NCBI GenBank assembly: GCA_049680295.1 | Contig: JBAUHN010000014.1 | Coordinates: 1 to 5,852 of the forward strand | Reading direction: 5' to 3' | DNA from: JBAUHN01 sp049680295 | GTDB lineage: Bacteria > Pseudomonadota > Alphaproteobacteria > Rhodobacterales > Rhodobacteraceae | DNA: 5,852 nt | Part shown: piece by piece, positions 1-5,593 of the stretch | Layout of the letters: every line of letters starts with the position of its first letter | How positions within the stretch are numbered: position 1 is the first letter of the stretch | The notes under the pieces: generated by a model | Told to the model about the DNA's origin: nothing | The model's input: the letters and a program-made list of their open reading frames with translations, nothing else | The model's database searches: none | Made by a program: the position numbers and the translations under genes

Positions 1-474
1 GACCTCTATACCTCGGAAACCGCAGGCAGCTCGGCGAACGATATCGCGCTGACTTTCCAGCAATCGGCCAAGGGCGCAGCGGAAATCAACGTCATCAAGA
101 CACCATCTGATGGTTTTTGGTCAAATATCTGGATGCAGAAACCGATGACCATGTCGGGCTGGCAGGCTCGACCCACGGTTGATGCCTTCCTGACCATCGC
201 GCATATGAACGGCGGTAGCTGGAACGAAACCATGTGGGGGTCGGATGAATTCGACGCAATGATCCTTGCTGCCCGTGCCGAATTGGACGAGGCCAAACGC
301 GCCCAGATGTATTGCGACATGCAGCACATGATGAACGACGATGGCGGTTTCGTGAACGCGGTATTCCAAAACCAGCTCGAGGCCACAGCCAAGAATGTGA
401 TGGGATGGACACCGCATTCCGTCGGCGGTCTCGGTGGTTTCGGCCAGACACTGCGTAACGTCTGGCTGGCCTGA
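1..474 (+). CDS. ABC transporter substrate-binding protein, family 5 (SBP_bac_5), C-terminal part
   Basis: The reading frame is open from the first base and ends at TGA 472-474, giving 157 residues of the C-terminal region; the start lies left of the window. The segment DGFWSNIWMQKPM, followed by SGWQARPTVDAF, WNETMWGSDEFDAMI, ARAELDEAKRAQMY and MQHMMNDDGG, is the typical final part of periplasmic family 5 solute-binding proteins (DppA/OppA/NikA relatives). These proteins capture dipeptides, opines, nickel chelates or other small solutes and hand them to a paired permease and ATPase. Neither partner is visible here, so they would lie upstream or elsewhere. The signal peptide is outside the window. 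The ligand cannot be read from the sequence. The demethylase-like gene downstream makes a methylated osmolyte conceivable, but that is inference only. A terminator-like hairpin follows, so this may be the last gene of a transporter operon. Confidence 0.88.
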   Translation, partial: DLYTSETAGSSANDIALTFQQSAKGAAEINVIKTPSDGFWSNIWMQKPMTMSGWQARPTVDAFLTIAHMNGGSWNETMWGSDEFDAMILAARAELDEAKRAQMYCDMQHMMNDDGGFVNAVFQNQLEATAKNVMGWTPHSVGGLGGFGQTLRNVWLA

Positions 475-498
475 CGCACTTTCTCCCTGTCAGCGGCA

Positions 499-510
499 TC
501 AGTCGACTGA
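499..510. promoter_or_regulatory. 12-bp perfect palindrome, possible operator
   Basis: TCAGTCGACTGA is a perfect inverted repeat without a spacer, 25 nt after the binding-protein stop codon and just upstream of the terminator-like hairpin. It could bind a dimeric repressor controlling the methyltransferase gene downstream. No family-specific consensus is recognised, and a 12-bp palindrome can occur by chance. Confidence 0.25.
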
Positions 511-515
511 CCATT

Positions 516-551
516 GGCCGCCGGTCCGCCCGGATCGGCGGCCTTTCGTTT
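516..551 (+). terminator. Intrinsic terminator or attenuator between binding protein and methyltransferase genes
   Basis: GGCCGCCG (516-523) pairs perfectly with CGGCGGCC (536-543), giving an 8-bp all-GC stem. The 12-nt interval can form a further TCCG/CGGA pairing. A T-rich run TTTCGTTT (544-551) follows. This is the classic shape of a Rho-independent terminator and would end the upstream transporter transcript. Only 27 nt separate it from the next start codon at 579, too little for a normal promoter, so transcripts reaching the next gene probably read through or are attenuated here. Confidence 0.7.
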
Positions 552-578
552 CCTTTGCACTCAACAACCGGGGCAATC

Positions 579-1682
579 ATGTTCTCGATCTCGCCTTCCA
601 CTCGTCTGCGTCCTTCGCCCTTCTACGAGGCGACGCTCGCTGACGGCGTCTGTGCCATGACGACATATAATCACATGCTGATGCCCACCTCTTACGGCCA
701 CCCCGAAGAGGAGTATTGGCGCATCATCAACGGAGTCTCAATGTGGGACGTGGCAGTTGAACGCCAGGTGCAGTTGAAAGGCCCCGACGCAGGTCGACTG
801 GCGCAGATTCTTGCGCCCCGTGATCTGTCAAAATGCAAGATCGGGCAGGGCAAATATGTCCCCCTGTGCAATCACCGCGGCGTTTTGATCAATGACCCTA
901 TCCTGCTGAAGCTGGACGAGGATCGCTATTGGCTGTCCATCGCCGACAGCAACATCTGGTTCTGGGCCGAAGCCATCGCGCGCGAACGTGGTCTGGATGT
1001 CGAGGTGAGTGAGCCTGACGTGTCGCCCCTTGCGGTACAGGGGCCGAAGGCAGAGACCGTTGTTGCTTCGATCTTCGGCGACTGGGTTCGCGACCTGAAA
1101 TACTTCTGGTTCCGCGAGGCAGAGATCGACGGGATCCCCGTGGCAGTCGCCCGGTCCGGCTGGTCCAAGCAGGGCGGGTTCGAGATCTACTTGATGGATG
1201 GTGCCAAAGGAACCGCGCTCTGGAACATCGTCAAGGAAGCCGGACAGCCGCACGGTATTGGACCCGGTAACCCCAACTGGTGCGAACGTGTTGAAAGCGG
1301 GTTGGTCTCTTATGGCGGCGACTCGGATGGGCAAACCAATCCGTTCGAGGTCCGGATGGGCAAATATGTCGATCTTCATGTGCCTGACGATACGATCGGG
1401 ATCCAGGCGTTGCGCCGCATCGCGGCCGAAGGTCCGAGACGACATCAGCTGGGTGTCGTCCTGGACAATTCGGAACCGGTCAAGGCGGAGTTCACATGGA
1501 ATGACATCGACATGGACGGTGCGCGCATTGGCGACATGACCACCTGTGTATGGTCGTACCGCATGAAGAAAAACATCGGATTCGCGCTTGTGGCGACCTC
1601 TGCAAAACCCGGTGACCGGGTCGTCGTGAGGCGCGCGGCGGGATCCGTCGAAGGCACCCTGTGTGAATTGCCATTCCTTTGA
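579..1682 (+). CDS. dmdA: DMSP demethylase-like tetrahydrofolate-dependent methyltransferase (DmdA/GcvT family)
   Basis: This 367-residue protein has the GcvT aminomethyltransferase fold: an N-terminal folate-binding part up to about residue 270 and a C-terminal barrel to the end. The best match from memory is DMSP demethylase DmdA, which moves a methyl group from dimethylsulfoniopropionate to tetrahydrofolate, giving 3-methylmercaptopropionate and 5-methyl-THF in the cytoplasm. Supporting segments are TTYNHMLMPTSYG (28-40), EYWRIINGVSMWDVA (45-59), GVLINDP (101-107), EPDVSPLAVQGPKAE, RSGWSKQGGFEIYL (192-205) and NPFEVRMGKYVDL. In classical GcvT the loop around 105-106 reads Asp-Asp; here it is Asn-Asp, as I recall for DmdA-type enzymes. 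Length fits the roughly 365-370 residues of DmdA. ATG 579 is chosen because FSISPS...PFYEATLADG aligns with the DmdA N-terminus; an in-frame TTG at 555 is less likely. Only a weak GGGG precedes the ATG. The flavoprotein gene 7 nt downstream suggests co-expression. Related GcvT paralogues acting on betaine-like or other methylated substrates remain possible: the fold is near certain, the DMSP substrate moderately so. Confidence 0.72.
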   Translation: MFSISPSTRLRPSPFYEATLADGVCAMTTYNHMLMPTSYGHPEEEYWRIINGVSMWDVAVERQVQLKGPDAGRLAQILAPRDLSKCKIGQGKYVPLCNHRGVLINDPILLKLDEDRYWLSIADSNIWFWAEAIARERGLDVEVSEPDVSPLAVQGPKAETVVASIFGDWVRDLKYFWFREAEIDGIPVAVARSGWSKQGGFEIYLMDGAKGTALWNIVKEAGQPHGIGPGNPNWCERVESGLVSYGGDSDGQTNPFEVRMGKYVDLHVPDDTIGIQALRRIAAEGPRRHQLGVVLDNSEPVKAEFTWNDIDMDGARIGDMTTCVWSYRMKKNIGFALVATSAKPGDRVVVRRAAGSVEGTLCELPFL

Positions 1683-1685
1683 GGG
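1681..1685 (+). promoter_or_regulatory. Ribosome-binding site overlapping the upstream stop codon
   Basis: GAGGG overlaps the TGA (1680-1682) of the methyltransferase gene and sits 4 nt before ATG 1690. It supports 1690 rather than the in-frame GTG 1663 as the flavoprotein start, and implies translational coupling of the two genes. Confidence 0.65.
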
Positions 1686-1689
1686 CAAC

Positions 1690-3051
1690 ATGACTGTCAT
1701 CACTGAACCCGCGCGCCAGACGCGGGTCATTCACAAGACGGACGTCCTTGTAGTCGGATCCGGCCCCGGGGGGCTTGCCGCAGCTCTGGCTGCGGCGCGG
1801 GCCGGGCTCGAGGTCTGTCTGGTCGAGAGGTTCGGATGCTTCGGCGGCAACATCACCGTCGTCGGCGTTGAAGGCTTTGCCTGGTATCGCCACGAAGCCA
1901 CCGTCGAGGCAGGCGGCATCGGGCGCGAATTTGAGGATCGCGCTCGCGACATGGGCGCCGCCGTGCCCGAAAGTCAGTCGCTGAGCTACGAGATCGACAG
2001 CGAGGGCTTCAAGCTGGTGGCTGACCAGCTGGTGGCCGAGGCAGGCATTTGCCCCATGTTGCATAGGCAGTTCGTGGCCCCGGTGATGGAGGGCGACCGC
2101 ATCGCCGGGATCATCGTCGAGTCGAAAGCCGGGCGCGAAGCGATCCTGGCCCGTGTCGTGATTGACGCCACGGGCGACGCCGATGTGGCGCACCGGGCTG
2201 GTGCACCCATCCACAAGACGCCCGCCGAACACATGCAGGCCGCCAGCGTGATGTTCCACCTGGCCGGTGTCGACAAGGCCGCCTTCATGTCAGAGGTACG
2301 CCGAGACCCGCAGACCTATAAGGACTGGTCCACCGGCGAATGGACGGTGGAAACCGATGGGAAAGAGGACGACATGTTCTCGCCTTTCCTCAAGAAACCC
2401 TTTGCCAAAGCTATCGAAGAGGGTGTGATCCCGCCGCATTTGAACACGATCGCCGGGACGTGGGGCGCCATGCATGATACGGGTGAACTGACCTACATGA
2501 ACCTTGTGCATTTGGCGGGGGTGGACGGCACTGACCCTGACAGCCTGACGCGTGGCGAAATCGAGGGGCGTAAACAGGCCATGCTGGCCATCGAAGCGCT
2601 GCGCCGGTTCATGCCGGGCTGCGGCGGCGTGCGGCTGCGCAACTTTGGCATGACCATCGGCATCCGCGACACGCGCAAGATCGATGCGGCCTACAACATG
2701 ACCGAAGCTGACGTGCGCCATCAGGGACGGTTCGAGGATTCCATCGGCATCTACCCCGAGTTCATTGATGGCTATGGCGTGCTGATCATACCGACCACCG
2801 GGCGCTACATGCAGATCCCCTATCGGGCGATGCTGCCCGGCAAGGTCAAGGGCCTGCTGGTAGCGGGTCGCGCCATTGGCGGCGACCGGATCGCGCATGC
2901 GGCCACCCGCAACATGGCCTGCTGCGCTGTGGCCGGGCAGGGCGCAGGCGTCGCCGCGGCGCGGGCGGTCAAGGCGGGCTACGATGTGGCACAGGTGGAC
3001 ATGGCTGGGGTTCAGGCCGAACTGCTCCGCCAGGGCGTGAGAACCGCCTGA
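1690..3051 (+). CDS. FAD-dependent oxidoreductase (PF12831-type, FAD_oxidored)
   Basis: This 453-residue flavoprotein starts with a Rossmann dinucleotide-binding motif: VLVVGSGPGG, with GxGxxG at residues 23-28 and acidic Glu46 closing the second strand. The segment GCFGGNIT (49-56), the internal DATGDADVAHRAGAP (from 159) and the C-terminal GLLVAGRAIGGD (388-399), followed by ATRNMACCAVAGQGAGVAAA, are characteristic of the FAD_oxidored family. No signal peptide or membrane segment is evident, so a cytoplasmic location is likely. The family oxidises or reduces varied small molecules, and the substrate cannot be read here. Spacing from the DmdA-like gene is 7 nt with the ribosome-binding site inside the previous stop region, so the two are almost certainly one operon and probably one pathway. 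The arrangement recalls dimethylglycine dehydrogenase and sarcosine oxidase, where a flavin domain works beside a GcvT fold, but this flavin domain is of a different family, so that is only an analogy. The N-terminal region may begin a few residues later than annotated. Confidence 0.85.
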   Translation: MTVITEPARQTRVIHKTDVLVVGSGPGGLAAALAAARAGLEVCLVERFGCFGGNITVVGVEGFAWYRHEATVEAGGIGREFEDRARDMGAAVPESQSLSYEIDSEGFKLVADQLVAEAGICPMLHRQFVAPVMEGDRIAGIIVESKAGREAILARVVIDATGDADVAHRAGAPIHKTPAEHMQAASVMFHLAGVDKAAFMSEVRRDPQTYKDWSTGEWTVETDGKEDDMFSPFLKKPFAKAIEEGVIPPHLNTIAGTWGAMHDTGELTYMNLVHLAGVDGTDPDSLTRGEIEGRKQAMLAIEALRRFMPGCGGVRLRNFGMTIGIRDTRKIDAAYNMTEADVRHQGRFEDSIGIYPEFIDGYGVLIIPTTGRYMQIPYRAMLPGKVKGLLVAGRAIGGDRIAHAATRNMACCAVAGQGAGVAAARAVKAGYDVAQVDMAGVQAELLRQGVRTA

Positions 3052-3064
3052 CCAAGGTAGAGCC

Positions 3065-3154
3065 GATCCGTGAGATCGAAACCGATGTGCTGTGGTTACA
3101 TCCATTTGCATCGGCGAAGGCATGGGGGCCGCAGCGTTGTTCGAAGTCGCCTGA
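3065..3154 (+). pseudogene. Remnant of the 3' end of a thiolase (acetyl-CoA acyltransferase) gene
   Basis: In the frame ending at TGA 3152-3154, the sequence reads AVVTSICIGEGMGAAALFEVA (3089-3151). This closely resembles the extreme C-terminus of thiolases, where a conserved Cys-Ile-Gly-x-Gly motif supplies the active-site cysteine. The same frame has a stop at 3071-3073. Just before the motif, another frame reads REIETD, reminiscent of the preceding thiolase helix, so a one-base shift around 3084-3088 may also be present. The rest of the roughly 390-residue enzyme is missing. Thiolase genes commonly neighbour acyl-CoA dehydrogenase genes, which fits the intact dehydrogenase downstream. The likely interpretation is a deletion scar. 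The short length of the match limits confidence. Confidence 0.5.
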
Positions 3155-3200
3155 GCCATGTTTCCTTTCACCCGGAGTCGGTGATAGCCCTTTCAGCGTC

Positions 3201-4220
3201 ATGACCAATGTCACACCAACGATCCTCTCCACGGTTTCCAGCCAGTTTGTCGATGACTGGCTGGCGGCGCTGCATGCCCTGTGCCCAGAGGCGCAGATGG
3301 CGTCGTTGCTTGGCCGGTCCGGTCTGAACGCGGAAACGCGCCCGCCGAATGGTCGCGTCACGCTGGATCAGATCGTATGTCTCTATCAACTCGCCGCAGT
3401 TGAGACCGGTGATGAGATGATGGGGCTTTGGAGCAGACCCGTGAGACCAAGGGCCCTACAACATCTTCTGACCACTGTCAGGGAAGCCTCGTCTCTTGCA
3501 TCTGCACTCTACCGGTTTTCGACCTTCTGGAATTTGCTGCTGGATGACTATCAGTTTGACCTGGATGATACTGACAGCGCGTTGGTGCTGACGCTGAAAC
3601 CACAAGGTGACGCGCAGGTTCAGCGGTTTGGGCATATGCTGATCCTCAAACTTGCCCACGGGCTCATGTCCTGGCTGGCGGGGCATGAGGTTCCGGTGCG
3701 GGGCGTTGATTTCGCGTTTGATCGCCCAGGTTTTGATCAGGATTACGCAATCATCTTTCCCGCACCGCTGCGGTTTGGCCAACCCGCCACCGCGATCTCG
3801 TTCGATCCGAACGCACTGGGTCCCGTGCAGACGCGCAGCACCGCTGATCTGGACCGGTTTTTGCAAAACGCGCCCCGGGACTGGATCTTCACCTCTTCGC
3901 GTGAACACACCCAATCGCTACGGGTGCGCACTTATCTGGGCCAAACGGGATGGGACGCGGCGACCCTGACCCAGACAGCATCCGCGATGCACATGACCCC
4001 ACGCACCCTGATCCGCAGGCTGCATGCGGATGGGACCTCGTTTCAGGCGATCAAGGATGCCCTGCGCCGCGACATCGCGATCCGCGACCTGCAGGCGGGG
4101 CGCAAAAGCGTCGAGGCCATCGCACATGATGTCGGCTTTTCCTCTGCTGCCAATTTTCACCGGGCCTTTCAACGCTGGACCGGCAGCACCCTCAGTTCGT
4201 ATCGCAGGACGAATATCTGA
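3201..4220 (+). CDS. AraC-family transcriptional regulator (PF12625 N-terminal domain plus HTH)
   Basis: This 339-residue protein has two parts. Residues 1 to about 230 look like the arabinose-binding-type N-terminal domain (PF12625) found in OruR-like regulators. Residues 240-339 form the AraC double helix-turn-helix: ATLTQTASAMHMTPRTLIRRLHADG is the first unit, and VEAIAHDVGFSSAANFHRAFQRWTG, ending with SSYRR, is the classic second unit. Such proteins bind direct-repeat sites and usually activate adjacent catabolic genes in response to a small molecule. The length is normal for the class. ATG 3201 is chosen because protein-like sequence begins there; the in-frame GTG 3087 would add 38 residues with no domain character that overlap the thiolase remnant. 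No clear Shine-Dalgarno precedes 3201. The acyl-CoA dehydrogenase gene downstream is the most likely target. The effector is unknown; an acyl-CoA or related acid is a guess from context. Confidence 0.88.
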   Translation: MTNVTPTILSTVSSQFVDDWLAALHALCPEAQMASLLGRSGLNAETRPPNGRVTLDQIVCLYQLAAVETGDEMMGLWSRPVRPRALQHLLTTVREASSLASALYRFSTFWNLLLDDYQFDLDDTDSALVLTLKPQGDAQVQRFGHMLILKLAHGLMSWLAGHEVPVRGVDFAFDRPGFDQDYAIIFPAPLRFGQPATAISFDPNALGPVQTRSTADLDRFLQNAPRDWIFTSSREHTQSLRVRTYLGQTGWDAATLTQTASAMHMTPRTLIRRLHADGTSFQAIKDALRRDIAIRDLQAGRKSVEAIAHDVGFSSAANFHRAFQRWTGSTLSSYRRTNI

Positions 4221-4230
4221 GACGCGCTTT

Positions 4231-4247
4231 TTGTCACTTTTGGACAA
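4231..4247. repeat. Short inverted repeat after the regulator gene
   Basis: TTGTC (4231-4235) and GACAA (4243-4247) form a 5-bp inverted repeat with a 7-nt loop, 10 nt after the regulator stop and preceded by a short T run. As an RNA hairpin it is weak, and it has no downstream U tract, so it is not a convincing terminator. It overlaps the first copy of the TGTCAC direct repeat. Confidence 0.25.
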
Positions 4248-4258
4248 TACCCTGTCAC
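4232..4258 (+). promoter_or_regulatory. Candidate AraC-type operator: TGTCAC direct repeat with 21-bp period
   Basis: TGTCAC occurs at 4232-4237 and again at 4253-4258, exactly 21 bp apart, or about two helical turns. AraC-family proteins bind pairs of direct half-sites on one DNA face, and 21-bp spacing is the known araI1/araI2 arrangement. The pair lies 11 nt after the regulator stop, in the gap before the acyl-CoA dehydrogenase gene. A third TGTCAC is at 3209-3214, inside the start of the regulator gene. A six-base match is short, so chance is possible. Confidence 0.35.
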
Positions 4259-4289
4259 CACGCGAGATAGAGCGAAGAAGTTTCTCCTG

Positions 4290-4311
4290 CTAAGTCTTGC
4301 GCAATACTTAG
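4290..4311. promoter_or_regulatory. 22-bp near-perfect palindrome, candidate operator
   Basis: Arms CTAAGT (4290-4295) and ACTTAG (4306-4311) flank the self-complementary core TTGCGCAA (4297-4304). Only the base pair 4296/4305 (C opposite T) breaks the symmetry. The lack of a loop argues against a terminator and for a dimeric DNA-binding site, such as a TetR- or GntR-type repressor. It lies 103 nt before the acyl-CoA dehydrogenase start, in promoter range. I do not recognise a named consensus. Confidence 0.45.
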
Positions 4312-4350
4312 GGTTCTCACCTGGTTCTCCTCTAGAAGCTTGACCCGCTG

Positions 4351-4363
4351 CCTGCTCAGCAGG
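4351..4363. promoter_or_regulatory. 13-bp odd palindrome near the dehydrogenase promoter region
   Basis: CCTGCT-C-AGCAGG is a perfect 6-bp inverted repeat around one central base, 51 nt before ATG 4415. A TTGACC hexamer (4340-4345) precedes it and could be a -35 element, but no good -10 is seen at 16-18 bp. It may be a regulator half-site pair or chance in GC-rich DNA. Confidence 0.2.
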
Positions 4364-4401
4364 TGCTGAAGTGTGGCGTCATGTGAAAAGAGGCGCTCAC
4401 A

Positions 4402-4407
4402 AAAGGA
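4402..4407 (+). promoter_or_regulatory. Ribosome-binding site of the acyl-CoA dehydrogenase gene
   Basis: AAAGGA ends 7 nt before ATG 4415, an ideal spacing. It decides the start at 4415 over the in-frame GTG 4373, which would add 14 residues (ASCEKRRSQKDRP) lacking family resemblance. Confidence 0.7.
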
Positions 4408-4414
4408 CCGACCA

Positions 4415-5593
4415 ATGTCAGACAAACTCGCCACCATACTCCAAGCCGCACGCGACCACGCCGAGCAGGTCATCCTGCCCAATGTGGACGCCTGGAACGC
4501 CGCAAAGAAGTGGCCCCGTGATGCGTCTGACAAGGGCGGGGCCGCTGGCCTGACGGGGCTCTACGCCCCCGAGGAGTTTGGTGGTCAGGGCTTGCCGCTG
4601 GCAGAGGGCATTCAGGTCTATGAACAACTGGGGCAGGGGGACGGCGCTTATGCCTTTGCCCTGTCGATGCATAACATCTGTACCTTCGCGGGCTGCGGCT
4701 ATGGCAAAGATACTTTCAAGGAAAAATGGGCGCGGGATCTGACCTCGGGCCGCAAGCTGGCGAACTTTGCACTGACCGAACCGCAATCGGGGTCGGACGC
4801 AACAAACATGTATTCGCGGGCCGTGATCAATGATGACGGCACTTGGACGATCAGCGGTGCGAAGGCATGGGTCAGCTTGGCGACCGAGGCTGATATCTAT
4901 TTCACCGTGGTCAAAACCAGTGACGCACCCGGCCACAAGGATATGGCGATGATCGCCATTCCGGCTGACACCCCGGGCCTCAGCTTTGGTCCGCTCTACG
5001 ATACCCCATCCTACAACTTCCTGCCTCTTGCCGAGATGTACATGGACAAGGTGGTGGTGAGCGAAGACAACATCATCCTGCCGATCGGTCAGGGCTTGCA
5101 AGGCTCGCTCATGGCGATCGATATCGCCCGTGTGTCGATTGCGTCAGGATGCTGTGGATTGATGCAAGCTGCCTTGGATACGGCTCTGTCCTATTCCAAG
5201 AACCGCAAGATGTTTGGCGGCCAGAACCTCGATCTGGACGGAATCCAGTGGATGCTGGGCGAGGTTGCAACCGATCTTGAAGCCTCCAAGCTGCTTTATC
5301 GAAAGGCGGCCGAATCCCTTGGCACACCCGAAGGCCCACTGATGGCCGCTCATGCCAAACGGTTTGTGCCAGATGCCGCAGTGAAGGCTGCGAACACCTG
5401 CACGCAAGTGTTGGGCGGAATGGGGCTGTTGCAGCCTTATGGTCTGGATCGTTTGTCCCGTCTTGCACAAATGCTGCGGATCGTGGACGGGACAACCGAA
5501 ATCAGCCGTGTAGTTATCGGGCGGGCCCTGCAAAAACGAGCGGCGACCTTGCCTGACCTGCCAGTACCGAAAGGATTTGGTGAAACCGGCTGA
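4415..5593 (+). CDS. Acyl-CoA dehydrogenase family protein (Asp at catalytic-base position)
   Basis: This 392-residue flavoenzyme would oxidise an acyl-CoA to the 2-enoyl-CoA, passing electrons to electron-transfer flavoprotein in the cytoplasm. The N-terminal helical domain includes GLYAPEEFGGQGLPLAEG. The middle beta domain carries FALTEPQSGSDA (118-129), close to the family signature 1, and ISGAKAWVS with Trp152. The C-terminal helical domain has the FAD-contacting Arg264...Phe267-Gly268 and QVLGGMG (331-337), then RIVDGTTEISRVVIGR. The usual sequence there is YEGT, with Glu the catalytic base; here Asp358 stands in its place. The alternative base used by isovaleryl-type enzymes, on the helix reading IDIARVSIA, is Ala, so Asp358 is the best candidate base. 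Length suits the approximately 380-400-residue enzymes and is too short for DmdC, which has about 580-600 residues. The regulator gene lies 194 nt upstream. The chain length of the substrate is unknown. Confidence 0.9.
   Translation: MSDKLATILQAARDHAEQVILPNVDAWNAAKKWPRDASDKGGAAGLTGLYAPEEFGGQGLPLAEGIQVYEQLGQGDGAYAFALSMHNICTFAGCGYGKDTFKEKWARDLTSGRKLANFALTEPQSGSDATNMYSRAVINDDGTWTISGAKAWVSLATEADIYFTVVKTSDAPGHKDMAMIAIPADTPGLSFGPLYDTPSYNFLPLAEMYMDKVVVSEDNIILPIGQGLQGSLMAIDIARVSIASGCCGLMQAALDTALSYSKNRKMFGGQNLDLDGIQWMLGEVATDLEASKLLYRKAAESLGTPEGPLMAAHAKRFVPDAAVKAANTCTQVLGGMGLLQPYGLDRLSRLAQMLRIVDGTTEISRVVIGRALQKRAATLPDLPVPKGFGETG

Noticed and set aside
848..1370. Exact 13-base repeat GGGCAAATATGTC at 848-860 and 1358-1370
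   Set aside because: Both copies encode Gly-Lys-Tyr-Val within the same protein and are best explained by similar codons, not a DNA repeat element.
828..1730. Long minus-strand open frame of about 300 codons opposite the methyltransferase gene
   Set aside because: It mirrors a well-supported + strand gene, has no recognisable protein family, and arises easily in GC-rich DNA with biased third positions.
3082..3114. Inverted repeat CCGATG/CATCGG as a terminator after the flavoprotein gene
   Set aside because: Arms are 6 bp around a 21-nt loop, with no T tract, and they overlap the thiolase-like reading.
2290..3171. Long minus-strand open frame of about 293 codons opposite the flavoprotein gene
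   Set aside because: The composition is His/Arg/Gly-rich without domain motifs, and the + strand carries a clear FAD-binding protein.
3085..3204. Small + strand frame of 39 residues (MCCGYIH...) with an ATGA overlap to the regulator start
   Set aside because: It overlaps the thiolase remnant in another frame, has only a weak ribosome-binding site and no recognisable features; kept only as a possible translation-coupling note.
4415..5593. Assignment of the dehydrogenase as DmdC of the DMSP demethylation pathway
   Set aside because: DmdC enzymes are about 580-600 residues with an extended C-terminus; this protein has 392 residues and the ordinary acyl-CoA dehydrogenase layout.
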